DNA of 64,000 nt, from assembly GCF_009905375.1 (NCBI RefSeq), contig NC_133647.1, positions 7,821,144 through 7,885,143 of the forward strand, given 5' to 3'. This DNA comes from Apium graveolens. Its lineage: Eukaryota > Streptophyta > Magnoliopsida > Apiales > Apiaceae. A program made the translations under genes and the position numbers. How positions within the stretch are numbered: position 1 is the stretch's first letter; each line of letters starts with the position of its first letter. The notes beneath the pieces are model-generated. The model was not told the origin of the DNA. It was given only the letters and a program-made list of their open reading frames with translations, and made no database searches. Shown here in pieces: positions 1 to 10,980 of this stretch.

Positions 1-840
1 ACCCTAATTTAATCTAGGTATTAGGGTCGTTGACCCCTAAATCTTAGGAACCAAATTCTAAATTATTAATCGCTTTTAATATTTTAGGGTCACTAATATT
101 CAATTTGGGTTTTTAAAATTATAAAAAAAATTATATATATGAATAAAATACGAATAAAATATGAATAAAATATCCCTTGAATTACGTGTTAGGCTTGAAA
201 AAATAACATTATCTAATTTTTTTGGTAAAAAATTTTAAAAAAAATGCTAATCGGTGGTCCATGTTGCGTTTTCCTTAGAAAACCAAACATGGGTCTCCTT
301 TTTGGCACAAAAATCATAAAAAAAATGTAAAAACACAATCTCAAATAACGTTTTCCACCCTCAAAACATTAGCTCATATTGCGTTTTTCAGTTTTAAAAA
401 AAATGAAAACGAAAAATGCAACAACATTTTTGTTAAATTTAAAAATATCAAGACGAGATTCCGTTTTTAAGTGATATTTGATGTCATTTTTTTAACATTA
501 GGGGTCATTTTTCCCAAATTGTGACATTTAGGGCCAACACCCATACTTTTATATCAAAAATAATTTAATTTAAAATTTTATGGGATATAATAATAAATAA
601 TGCACGTCATATATGAAAAAATGATAATATAATTTGTAAAAGTAAATTTTTTAGATAGTTTAGTGACGAGTCCCTAATAGAAGCATTTTTCAAGAACCAA
701 CAAGTATTACTATTAAAATTTTCTAGAATATTTCTTTCATCCCAACCCAGAAGTTATAAAATGTAATGCATGCATGTTGGTATAAATTTTCCAAACAAAA
801 ACACTAATAAATTGCGTTATTGCGATAATGAAAGAATTAC
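1..840. other. AT-rich intergenic sequence, no gene seen
   Basis: I see no coding exon, LTR end or structured RNA here. The sequence is AT-rich with A/T runs. Near 483-540 a phrase about 'ttaggg' and 'acatttaggg' resembles the stretch just upstream of the NUP62 start (14860-14875), so part of it may be old intergenic sequence from the same duplication, but this is weak. Confidence 0.4.
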
Positions 841-936
841 CCGAGCAACAGCAATGGGTTGATTGAGTTCTCCAGAATTAATCTCCTGCAGTGAAATCTG
901 ATCTTTGGCGAGTTCAACACAATTTCCCTCTGCCAT
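841..936 (-). pseudogene. Isolated copy of CNR6 exon 1
   Basis: Read on the minus strand this is a 96-nt block starting ATGGCAGAGGGAA and ending CGG before a GT donor. It has the same length and boundaries as exon 1 of the complete CNR6-like gene (7782-7877). It translates to a 32-residue peptide that keeps the 'LQEIN.GELNQPI.VAR' pattern with several substitutions. No exon 2, 3 or 4 follows on the minus side within the window, so it cannot make a PLAC8 protein here. The upstream flank (about 960-1130) also matches the sequence upstream of CNR6 (about 7900-8070), which makes this the edge of a segmental duplication and not a processed copy. Confidence 0.8.
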
Positions 937-1302
937 TTTCTTTCATGCAGATCCACATTTCATCAGATGAACACAAAGTGCATGTGTTATTACAAAATAT
1001 ACAAGAAAATAAAAGAAGTAAGAAAATGTGAGACAAAGTGAACAAGAAACCCGTTATATTTGGAAAGCCATATAAATACTAAACACTATTTTGTGTCACC
1101 CCATATTTTCTCCAAGCCTTTTGTTCACCGATGACTATGGCAAACTAGTATGCAGTAGTTTACTTTTTTTAAGGTTTTTGTTGTATTTTGATTATTAGAC
1201 TTATATATGCCCCACCGAGAACCTAGAACAGATCACTTGAGTTATCTCATGCCGCTCAATTTAAAACGCACATATTTATAAAATCTAATTACGAAAATCC
1301 TG

Positions 1303-2395
1303 TTACTACTACTACTCAGACTCCTACTGCATCCACAGGTGGTTTTTCATTCCGGACTCCGGTGTCCTTAACATCAGATTTTCCATCCTCAGTTAGTTTC
1401 GGAAATGTTGCGTCTCCAGCGTCAACAACCACTAATTCTGTTTCTACTGCAACAGCAGATGTTATGCAACCTGCTTCAATAGGATTCGAAATTACTGCTC
1501 ACCTTAAGGTAGGATTAGAAGCTGTTAAATTTAACTTATACATTGGCCTGCCAATGTATTATGCTTATCTGAGCATATGCATTCTTCTCACACATTTACG
1601 CGACTTGTTTTTGCAGTCTTCTCACACATTTATACTGACCTTAAGGTAGATCTGTCTGTTTGCAGAGGTAACGCGTATCCAGGGGACCATACTAGGGTAC
1701 TCGGAGATGGGTATACATAAGATTTTCCATAGATCACAGCAGCGGCAACAGCAGCCCGTAGCCTGGCCTGTTGTGGCTGATATTAACATTTGCTGCACCA
1801 TAACTGTTTGAGCCCTGAGTGTTAACTATATGATCCTATTCAGGGCTTTCCTCATAAACCTTAAGGTTTTAGATGTGCTGGTTACTCAACATTGTATCAG
1901 AGCTTAGGCTGGCGGAAGGACTAAGGTTCAGTTACTAAGTAGAGCTTAATGTTTATTTAAGTATGCTTTAGAGTTCAGACTAGTGTGATTTATCATCTGG
2001 CCTTTTGTGCTCTAGGACCACTTTAACACCCACTGCAGAAACTTCCATCTAAAATCACAGGACATTCTGTGAAGAGTTAAATATGTGTATTTGCAGTTAC
2101 TGATTTCAATTCTGCTACTAACTTATTGTTATATTGTACGGCTTATGCAATATCTTCTTGAAATAAAATGCAGCCTATAGTATACTATGAAACCGTCCTT
2201 TCTGATACCTCGAATTCCCAGTATCTGAGGGTTTGATGTATGTTCGATACTTGTCACTCATCAACATCGTTTTCTGCTCTCTAAGATTACTTGGTAACCT
2301 TTGGTGAGCCTGTTGTTTTTGTTGAGAGTTCACTGACTATGCACATTTCATATTGTGAACATCATTAAGGAGTGAAATGCAGAGCTACAAGCCTG
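1303..2395 (+). pseudogene. NUP62 fragment (exon 1 end to exon 4 start), decayed
   Basis: Three blocks align by eye to the complete NUP62 gene. Positions 1303-1490 match the end of exon 1 (near 16305-16480), 1500-1620 match part of intron 1 (near 17258-17385), and 1965-2110 plus 2330-2395 match exon 3 with its introns and the start of exon 4. Retained introns show DNA-level duplication. The copy is dead: exon 2 is missing, exon 3 has an 18-nt deletion, the exon 4 Trp codon TGG is TGA ('aaggagtgaaatgc'), and similarity stops inside exon 4 at about 2395. A TRIM remnant (1820-1891) sits in what was intron 2. The stretch 1640-1815 is unlike NUP62 and I do not recognise it. Confidence 0.82.
1820..1925 (+). 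mobile_element. TRIM remnant: 72-bp LTR plus primer-binding site
   Basis: An LTR-like block starts TGTTAACTATATGATCC and ends GGTTACTCAACA (1820-1891). It is followed directly by a tRNA-iMet-type primer-binding site (ttgtatcagagc) and then 'ttaggctggcgg.aggactaagg'. The same LTR, binding site and leader recur at 25486-25600 and at 27020-27110. Only the 5' end is present here. NUP62 intron similarity resumes just after it. Confidence 0.65.
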
Positions 2396-3177
2396 TCATC
2401 TTTGCAACATCGTAAATAGTAATTGTTGTAGTATATAATGCTCTCTATCTGCTATTGAGTTCAAATGATATTGATGGCCAAAGTTTACGCCAAGTAGTAT
2501 GTTGGTGGCTGAACTATTATTTTGGCATTTTGGTGGGCTTCAAATTGCAAAAGACAGTTTGGTTTTTAGCATTGACAATAGTTGTCTTCTTCATGAATCC
2601 ATGGTATTGTGCTTATTGATTGTTGCTTAATTTTTTGCCACTACAATGCGTCGTACTAATTTTTATTATACTCTTCTCCCAAGTAATTTTTATAAACTTA
2701 TTGTGATTTTTGCATATCAAAACTGTTAAGTTAGTTTCAATCTACCATGCTCTGCAGATGTGTGGTTATAGTGCTTTTCTCCGAGTTTCATCATGATGCA
2801 CATGAGTGTTTTAGAATCACTCTATTTTGGTAATTTTGCATTCAAAAATCTCATAATTTGGCTAATGAAGATTTTGACACTGGTGTTGCAGGAACCATCT
2901 TGTTGACGCGAGGTGGAGTATGGTGTTGCAATGACCATCATTTCTGATCATTTAAGAAAAGGATCATAAGTTATATTTACATTTAGGAAAAACAATTTGT
3001 AAACACATGAATGTCTAAATAGTAGCAGTGTTGTCAGATATACAAGTAGCATTGTTCCTGTTATCGGTCTTGCAATAGATTGGAGAGACTTGTCCTTGTT
3101 GTCAGAGGATGGGAGCAGCTCTATGGGCAGAGTGGAAGATGAATGTTCTATTTTGATTCTTATCTTTACTTCTGTTT
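2396..3177. other. Intergenic sequence, nothing recognised
   Basis: NUP62 similarity ends at about 2395 and the Copia target-site duplication starts at 3178. Between them I find no long ORF, LTR end or convincing exon. Confidence 0.4.
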
Positions 3178-3182
3178 TAGCA

Positions 3183-3492
3183 TAATCAGAATACAGAAGA
3201 ATGTGCTACATCATCATCTAGTAATGCAGCAACTGTGGTGACATCAGTCAAGAATCAGTACAAGGCTAATATTACTCTTGCTTTAGTATCACAGACAAAT
3301 AAGACTTTCGTCAAGTGTGTATGGAATTAGTTCTTTAGCGTTACTTAGCTGTCATAGTCAACACTAGTTGACCTGGTTTTTATAAATACAGAATTTTTGT
3401 TACATTTCATTTCTCCAACTAACTTTTACAATATATCTTCTTCTTCTCTCTGTTATATAAACATGTAAGCATATTTGTTCTCTATTCTTTTA
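3183..3492 (+). repeat. 5' LTR of the TA...TA Copia element
   Basis: 310 bp. It aligns to the 3' LTR (5633-5924) along its length. It holds a TATAAATA box at 3381-3388 in an 18-bp stretch that the 3' LTR lacks, so only this LTR keeps an obvious core promoter. Confidence 0.88.
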
Positions 3493-3504
3493 TGGTATCA
3501 GAGC
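3493..3504 (+). other. Primer-binding site (initiator Met tRNA type)
   Basis: TGGTATCAGAGC immediately after the 5' LTR is the standard Copia minus-strand primer site. It fixes the LTR end at 3492. Confidence 0.9.
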
Positions 3505-3686
3505 TAAACATGACTGAAATTCATCGATTTGAGCAACGATTTGCGAAGTTCATCGCCTTCTCTGCGTAATCCTCTATACGGTATCAATTTTCTTCGTCAC
3601 TCTTTATGCAATTTCTCAATTAGATCTCAATTCAATTCATGAAACCCTAGTTTTCCGTACGAAACTGTTTGTTTTTCGATTCAATC

Positions 3687-4292
3687 ATGGTGAGAAACAG
3701 TTACGTGAATGTAGTTCAAGGACTTAATCCTACTAGTAATAATACATCTGTTGATCCACAATCTCGTGATAACGATGACGATTTACGTGATGATACGAAC
3801 TTGATTTCTAAATCACACACAGTTGATCTTCAAGATAACAGTGATTCCCAGTATAATCATACTTTAATTTGTAATAATTCGCATCCTTTATTTCTGCATA
3901 ACAACGATCATCCTGGATTAGTGTTGATTGCAAAGAAGTTGTTAGGTCCAGACAACTATGGTCCATGGAGTCGCTCTATGCAAATAGTTTTGAATGCTAA
4001 AAATAAGTTTGTGATTGTTAATGGTAGCTTCGAGAAGCCTTCTTTAGATTCGCCCTTGTATGCTCAATGGGAAAGAGTCAATATGATAATCACATGGATT
4101 TTGAATACGGTAGCTGATGACATTAGTGATGGATTAAGCTATGTCACTACTGCTCAAGAGGTTTGGAATGAACTTCGAGAAGGGTTCTCAGGAACTAATG
4201 GACACATAATCTATCAAATTCTGAAAGATATTCATGCTTTAGAGCAGGGAACTAACTCTGTAGAAGGGTTATACACAACAGATATGTGTTGA
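3687..4292 (+). pseudogene. Truncated Copia gag
   Basis: The reading frame starts at an ATG 194 nt after the LTR and runs 201 codons. Asp/Asn-rich N-terminal residues are followed by a UBN2/retrotran_gag-like core with 'LIAKKLLGPDNYGPWSRSM' near residue 90 and 'WNELREGFSG' near residue 168. The nucleic-acid-binding CCHC part is absent. The frame ends at the internal deletion junction near 4288, where RT sequence begins in another frame. Confidence 0.8.
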
Positions 4293-5632
4293 TTTTCATG
4301 ATACCTTTTCTCCAGTGGCTAAAGGGGTTACAGTTAAAGCTGTTTTTGCTATAGCATCTTCTAAGAATTGGCATGTTTTCCAGTTAGACATCAATAATGC
4401 TTTTCTACATGGAGACTTAGATGAAGAGGTGTATATTGATATTCCTCCAGGGTATAAATTGCCTCCTAATTCTTATAATCTGGTATGTAAGCTGATAAAA
4501 TCTCTGTATGGCCTTAGACAAGCTTCAAGGCAATGGCATACTAAACTAGCAGCTTTTCTGTTGGATTTTGGTTTTACACAGTCCTTGACAGATTATTCCT
4601 TATTCACCTACAAACAAGGATCCTTGTTTACTGTTGTTGTGATATATGTAGATGACATCTTGCTGACAGGAGATAACATTGTCATGATTAATGATCTGAA
4701 AGCTGCATTGCATAATGAATTTAGTATCAAGGATCTTGGAGAAGCCAAATATTATTTGGGCTTAGAAGTTGCTAGGAATGAAACTGGTATTTTTCTCAGT
4801 CAAAAGAAGTTTATTTTGGATATGCTTGATTCTGCACAAATGCTTGATGCTAAACCTCTGTCCATTCCTTTAGATCAGAATATCAAACTTTATGATTCTG
4901 ATAAATCAGGTTCTAAAATTGCCAATCCTTCTTTTTATAGAAGCATAGTTGGTAAGTTGTTGTACCTGACCTTTACCAGGCCTGACATCAGTTACTATGT
5001 CCATTTATTAAGTCAGTTCATGCATAATCCCAGAGATAAACATTTTTCTGCACTTTTGAGAGTTTTGAGATATCTGAAATGTACTGTTGGTCTGGGATTA
5101 ATTTTTCCAGCAGTTAATGATTTAACTCTACAAGGATATTGTGATAGTGATTGGGGAGGTTGCACGTTTACAGGTCGTTCGTTTACAGGTCGTTCTGTTA
5201 CTGGTTATTGCCTCCAGTTAGGCTCAACTTTGATTTCTTGGCAAGCTTAAAAGCAGACTGTAACATCTATGAGCTCAGCAGAGGCTGAGTACAGGGCCTT
5301 AGCTACCATTACAACAGAAATTATGTGGTTAAAATATTTGCTCGCTGATTTGTTAGTTGATTGTTCTAAGCCTACCCCTGTTTTTTTGTAATAATCAGGC
5401 AGCCATTAACATCGCTTCTAATCCTGTTCAACATGCACGTACTAAACACATTGAGCTTGATTGCCACTTTGTTCGTGAAAAGGTCCATAATGGTGTCATT
5501 CTACCTACCAAAATCTCTACAAAATTACAGCTAGCTGACATTCTTACTAAAGCTCTTGGTGGTCGTTCTCATTGGTTTCTTTGTTCCAAGTTGGGTCTTC
5601 ACAATCCGTGTGTTACTCCAACTTGGGGGGCG
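4288..5632 (+). pseudogene. Copia reverse transcriptase-RNase H fragment, broken
   Basis: The frame enters RT midway ('DTFSPVAK') and shows 'QLDINNAFLHGDL', 'SLYGLRQASRQW' and the catalytic YVDD within 'VVIYVDDILLTGD'. RNase H motifs follow: 'GYCDSDWGGC', 'SSAEAEYRAL' and 'ADILTKAL'. Two lesions destroy it: an in-frame TAA after 'SWQA' at 5248-5250 (a Lys codon in the family) and a frameshift in a T-homopolymer near 5385. A near-duplicate 'FTGRS' pair (5167-5190) is a small internal duplication. Confidence 0.85.
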
Positions 5633-5924
5633 TAATGAGAATATAGAAGAATGTGCTACATCATCATCTAGTAATGCATCAACTGTGGTGACATCAGTCA
5701 AGAATCAGTACAAGACTAATATTACTCTTGCTTTAGTATCACAGACAAATAAGGTTTTAGTCAAGTGTGCATGGAATTAGTTCTTTAGCATTACTTAGCT
5801 GTCATAGTCAACACTAGTTGACCAATGTTTGTTACATTTCATTTCTCCAACTAACTTTTACAATATATCTTCTTCTTCTCTCTGTTGTACAAACATCTAA
5901 GCATATTTGTTCTCTATTCTTTTA
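5633..5924 (+). repeat. 3' LTR of the TA...TA Copia element
   Basis: 292 bp, starting TAATGAGAATA and ending TTCTTTTA, directly followed by the TAGCA target-site copy. It lacks the TATA-box segment of the 5' LTR. Confidence 0.88.
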
Positions 5925-5984
5925 TAGCAGCCCTGAGCTAGCATATTAGTTTAACCATTACTGAAAGTTTTTGTTGTTTTGTTT

Positions 5985-6072
5985 GGCAGCTGTTTGTCTT
6001 TCCATGCACAGCAAGTATACCAGAAAGTGTCTCAGAAACTATGACTTTATTGACATTCTTAACCCAATCTGG
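5985..6072 (+). other. Exon-like block of unknown origin
   Basis: A T-rich tract ending 'tttgtttggcag' is followed by about 80 nt open in one frame (peptide 'LFVFPCTASIPESVSE...') and a GTAAAT donor. It looks like one internal exon on the plus strand, but I recognise no family and find no partner exon. It may be a scrap of the locus into which the Copia element inserted. Confidence 0.2.
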
Positions 6073-6120
6073 TAAATTCTATGAATTAATGCTACTCTGT
6101 AAACTATCACTTAAAGATCT

Positions 6121-7877
6121 TTATACAGGCTGTAATGCCAGTCTATTATTGGCATCATTCACAGAAGAAGAAGAAGAAGCTGATTGTTGTTCTGACGATG
6201 CGTTCATCTCTTGAACTGGTTTTGACATGGCGTTCATCTCTTGAACTGGTGGAGGGTCCACGATTGTTGAATCGCGATGATCTTCAGCTAAACGACTCCT
6301 CATCTCCCTGTGTTCCTGGCATAAAGCACACCAGTGCATGCAGCAGTGTACCATGCATGGATCGCATGGCGAGTCCTGTGGAAATTTGAACCATCAGAAG
6401 TAATAAGGGTATGTCGATAGCAATAACAGATCATATGCATACTACTCCTTGTTGTATGATATAACAACCAATAATTGAGCATCAACTTCAGAAACAGCTC
6501 CAAATATCAGTAAGCATTCTGACATCAGTCACTAAAACACAATAATAACCTTTAGATGATATTTCCGTTGCAAAGATTGTCGAGCCATGCTGGTGTATAT
6601 ACCACATCCCCACCAAGCAAACAATAAACCTTCGACAATGAGCAGTGTTGTGTCTGGATCAATTCCACTGGCAAGTGCTGTGATTGCAGCAAGAGCCATG
6701 CCTCCTTCTACAAATATCACATGGCAAACGCAAGCACCTTTCTCGGAGATTTCTTCTTGTAATGTTTCAACATTACGCCCAAACAGTACACATGGGCAAA
6801 ACAGTCCAGTTAAACCTAGAAGATAAAACTCGAGTGAATGAGAACAAATGTCATTCCTAGTAGAAATCATTACTAGTTAGATAACATTATGGTAGGGCAG
6901 TATCAGTACCCTGTTTCTGAAGCTGTCTACTATCAAACTTTTCGGCTAAAAGTTGTCAAGAGAAAATTAAAATCATGTTACATGGGTAAATAGTTAGTTA
7001 GAGCCCTGTCCTTTCGTTAATATGAAATGCACAGAGGGGAATTTCAGCTGAAGTCAGGTGCCATTAAATCTTCAGCTAGTAGTATCTTAAGCAATTACCT
7101 TATCTGTCAGTGATGCTCTACAGTTATTATATAGAACCCTTTCTGTATTATAGCTATCTTACTGTCATCTGAAACTGACACACTGTTCACGAGAGAAGAA
7201 TAATACTAATTCAGGAGAGGCTTTATGAATGCCGGATATTTTGAAGGATTATGTTGAAGGAAACAATCTTACTAGTTAGGCACTTACAACTTTCAGGATC
7301 TTCAGCACAACCGCAAATACCAGTTGCCCAATCTTCATCAGCAGGGGGTTCGTATGATTGAGGTAAGGGCTGTCCACATTCTGGGCATTTACGAGCATTC
7401 ACCTGCCAGATGAATTCACACAACAATAATGCATATCCAACAATTCAACAAGTAACATGAGATCAGACGTGTAACACGTTTTTAAATTTTTAGTTCAGAT
7501 CAAATTTCAAATGATAAGAATGCACCAGTACTTCTCCTTCAACTCAGGACATAAAAACGCAGTGCAAAGACTCAAAACATGAAACACATGAACTCGAATC
7601 ACTACTTCATGAACAAGAGCACTCAGCAAGGTATGATTCTAAGGACTCTACTTTGTAGCAAGATAAATTCAGGCAAATTTGCATGATCATTCATATAAAA
7701 AATAAGTATATTAAGCTCGTGCATCAGTGCATCACACGGGTCATAAGCTGGTACTGATGAATTGCCAAACGAAAGAAATACCCGAGCAACATCGATGGGT
7801 TGATTGAGCTCTCCAGGATTAATTTCCTGCAGTGAATTCTGATCTTTGGTGAGTTTAACATAAGTCCCCTCTGCCAT
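6121..7877 (-). CDS. PLAC8-family cell number regulator 6-like protein, 4 exons
   Basis: Exons in minus-strand order are 7782-7877, 7288-7402, 6550-6815 and 6121-6375, all with GT/AG borders and consistent phases. They give 243 residues. The start [12 protein letters not shown] fits the CNR6 group. Family marks are '[10 protein letters not shown]' and '[15 protein letters not shown]' (residues about 37-65), the PLAC8 signature '[16 protein letters not shown]' (about 71-86), two hydrophobic stretches around '[14 protein letters not shown]' and '[17 protein letters not shown]', and '[15 protein letters not shown]' near residue 170. PLAC8/CNR proteins are cysteine-rich membrane proteins linked to organ size and to metal or calcium transport; for CNR6 itself the role is not firmly set. 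The C-terminus carries a duplicated 'PVQEMNA' and a Ser-run. No lesion is visible, so it is probably functional. Confidence 0.9.
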
Positions 7878-8671
7878 TTTCTTTCATTTATATCAGATCC
7901 AAATTTCACCAAATTTAACTACAAACCCTGCATTTGTGCATACAAAATATACCCTACACAAAAAAAAGAGAGTAAGAAAATATTTCACAAGTGAACAAGA
8001 AACCCCGGTAAATTTGGGAAGCCATTAACAGTCTTTTGTGTCACCCCGTAATTTCTCTAAACCGTTTGTTTACATGGTATTACCGTATTTGCAAATATTT
8101 TCAAAATAAAATAATATTTTTGTAAATCTTTTTCGGAGTTGGTAAAATAGCAAATAATTTTACAAAAAAAATGTATTTTTGATAAATTTCCTAATTATTT
8201 TATAGGTAGTTTTTATTTTTAATAATAACTATGATACATTACATAAGTATATTTAAAATATTGTTTCAAAAAAAAGTATATTTAAAATATTGTACGATAA
8301 CAATAAATAATTTTTTCAAGAACAAAATTTTAAACGAGGGTTCAATTTGAGAAAAAAATAAGAAAGTTTGCAATTTAACCTTCTAAACTAGTAATTAAAT
8401 CTGCCATAATTATATTTTTATGATTTTTATTGAAGTTTTCATTTTTTTTTACATTTTTTACATGTTAACTCTTTTCTAAAAATCATCCGATTAATAATTT
8501 CAATATACTATGCTGATTCGATTTTATAATCTAATTAATCATTACATTTTTTGCTTAAATTAATATATTTAGTTTAATAAATTAAATATTATTTTATTTT
8601 ATTAAAAATATTTGATTAATCAATCTACTTAATTATCAGTTATTTAATTAATCACTGAAAAGTTATTCTAC
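7878..8671. other. Intergenic region between CNR6 and the start-less NUP62 copy
   Basis: Positions 7900-8070 hold the CNR6 upstream region and match 960-1130. From about 8080 to 8640 the sequence is very AT-rich with A/T runs and no gene-like signal. Confidence 0.5.
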
Positions 8672-9951
8672 ATCCAATAGCATCATCATCTCCAAAACCC
8701 CCAAATTCAAAAACCCTTGCTCAAATAGCGGGCTTCAATTTCACCACCAATTCATCTTTATCTTCATCTTCTTCATCATCATCTCCCTTCTCATTCTCCC
8801 TCTCCTCTCCAAACCCTAATTCCTCCTCTCTTTTCGGATCCTCTTGCTCCCCCTCTTCTTCTCTATTCGGATCCTCCACCTCATCCGGATCCTCCCCTTT
8901 CTCCTTCGGCTTCGCCACCTCATCTTCTACCCCGACCACATCAATTTTCGGATCCACCGGCTCTAATTTGTTCCCAACGGCGTCGTCTGGTTCGTCTACG
9001 AGTACGAACGCTACGACGCCGTTTAGTGCGAATAATACAACGTCGTTTGGTGCTGGTGCGAATACTACGATATCGTTTGGTGCGAGTGTGAATACTACGA
9101 CGTCGTTTGGTGCGAATGCGAATGCTACGACGCCGTTTGGTGGCGGTTCGTTGTTTGGATCTAGTAGTACTGGTACTACTGCAACGACGTCGTTCGGTGT
9201 AGCTACTACTAATTCGAATACTACGACGCCGTTTGGTTCGAGTTCTGTTACGACGAGTACTGGTTTCGGTTTTGCCTCTTCGACGACGCCGTTTGGGGGA
9301 AATGTTTCTAGCACTGGCATTAATACGACGTCGTTTAGTTCGAGTTCTGCAGCGACTTCGTTCGGTTCAAATTCGGTTACCACTGGTTTTGGTTCGAGTT
9401 CTGGAACGACGTCGTTTGGTTCAAATTCAGTTAGTACGGGTTTTGGTTCGAGTTCTGCAATGTCGTCGTTTGGTTCAAGTTCGGTTAGTACTGGATTTGG
9501 ATCGGGAACGACGTCGTTTGGTTCAAATACGTTAACTAGTGGCTTTGGTGCTACTGGTTTTGGTTCGAGTTTTGCAATGGCGACGACATTTGGTGTACCT
9601 GCTTCGTCTTCTGCTACGGGTACAAATTCTTTATTTCCTAATATGTTTGGATCTTCTAGTGCTAATTCAGCTTCGACTACAGCTTCTGATGCTCCGTCAT
9701 TGCCTTTTTTGGTCCAATCAGCACCTGCATTTTCGTTTCCTGGCTCCGCAGGGTCAACACCTGCATCTAGTGCACCTTCGTTGTTTACTTCCGCTTCATC
9801 CTCTTCTGGATTCCCATTTCCAGCTGGTTCTGGGTCAAGTTCAAGCTCATTATCTTCGTCTACATTGGGATTTTCGTTCCCAGCTGGTTCTAGTGTAACA
9901 TCATCTTCAGTAGCTGCCCCAGGATTTGTTGTATCATATCTTGTTTTGTAG
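8672..9951 (+). pseudogene. NUP62 N-terminal copy lacking the start codon
   Basis: Similarity to NUP62 begins in the 5' UTR (8672, 'atccaatagcatc') and ends at about 9947. The initiator ATG of the intact gene is ATA here (8725-8727), yet the frame stays open for about 408 codons to a TAG at 9949-9951. It covers the Ser-rich leader and most of the FG-repeat domain ('TPFG', 'TSFG', 'STGFG'). It lacks the rest of exon 1 and the whole C-terminal coiled-coil domain, so it could not join the NUP62-NUP54-NUP58 complex. A Copia gag fragment abuts it at 9953. It could still be transcribed, but I see no promoter: the similarity does not include the NUP62 TATA region. Confidence 0.88.
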
Positions 9952-9952
9952 C

Positions 9953-10980
9953 CTCCTTTGCTAGCTGAATTATACTGAGCTTTTGGTTTCTAATTATTGT
10001 TGTTGAAAGATTGTCCCTTGCCTTTGAAAAAACTTGGCTTCTTGACTCTTATATTGGAAAATTTCCTAGCCAAGTAAGCCATGGATTGGTCCATTTCATC
10101 TAGTTCATCCAAGGTGTAATATTCATCTTCCTCCAGCTCCAATACAACTTGCTTCTGAGGTCCTTTATTCTTTTGTAACATAGCTTGAATAACTGGAACT
10201 TGATCATCTTGCTCATCTTCACTTTCTTCTATGTCATGTACAATCAAAGCACTTGAGCCATCAACAACATGTCTATGGTGTGCTTTCAATGACTTTCTTT
10301 GCAGCATTTTAAGTTGATAAGTTTTCAAAATTCCATATAGAACTTTCTTTGCTAATATTTTTTGTTCAATATGGTCAGGAAAAGCTAGTAGAAACTTTAG
10401 GTTAACCACTTAAACTTCATAATATTTATCATTTAGCTGCAAGTCATTTATCAATTTATTGAACCTCTCAAAAACTTCAGTAATTACATCTTGGATTAAC
10501 CATAAATCCCTCATACTGAGAAACCATAATCCTCCTTTGGTTTGGCCTAACTTCCTCTGTTCCTTCAAATAGAATCTCTATCTTCTCCCAGATCTGTTTT
10601 TTTGTGTCACAATTGACAATGTTATTGTACATTACATTGTCAAGTGACTCTATTAAAATTAATTGCAAGCCATTGTCTAGAGATACTTTTTCTTTTTCAG
10701 GTTCAGTATATTTTTAAGGTTCTTCAAGAGCATAGTGTGCTGGAATGATCATGTCTCCATCTGTAGATTCCTCAACTCTTACCATGGGGGTGAAAGACCC
10801 ATTCTTGAGGATCTGAATATATAGTGGGTTGGCCATCCTTATGAACAACATCATTTTCTTTTTCCATAATGTGTAGTTAGATCTGTCAAATGTAGGGATT
10901 TTGATACTGCTAAGCTTCTGTATATTCATTCTTCCAAGATCTTTAATCTGTTTGCTTTCAGATTTTGCTCTGATACCACT
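9953..10980 (-). pseudogene. Copia gag fragment with adjacent primer-binding site
   Basis: Minus-strand gag pieces lie in order from 10929 down to 9990: 'KIPTFDRSNYTLWKKKM', 'NNIVNCDTKKQIWEKIEIL', 'NLKFLLAFPD', then an acidic tail and 'MAYLARKFSNI'. In-frame stops and frame changes separate the pieces. A primer-binding site (TGGTATCAGAGC on the minus strand) lies at 10966-10977 next to an LTR starting at 10981. Everything after the pre-zinc-knuckle region of gag is missing, cut off where it meets the NUP62 copy. Confidence 0.8.

Larger units (their letters stand above)
3183..5924 (+). mobile_element. Internally deleted Copia retrotransposon with TA...TA LTR ends
   Basis: A 2.74 kb element is flanked by a perfect 5-bp target-site duplication TAGCA (3178-3182 and 5925-5929). 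LTRs are 3183-3492 and 5633-5924. They begin TAAT and end TTTTA instead of the usual TG...CA. A primer-binding site complementary to initiator Met tRNA follows the 5' LTR, and a G-rich polypurine stretch precedes the 3' LTR. The interior holds gag and then jumps directly to reverse transcriptase: protease, integrase and the RT N-terminus are gone. It is non-autonomous and dead as a protein source. Confidence 0.9.

Noticed and set aside
5556..5780. Short ORF spanning RNase H and the 3' LTR
   Set aside because: It crosses the LTR border and runs in a frame unrelated to pol.
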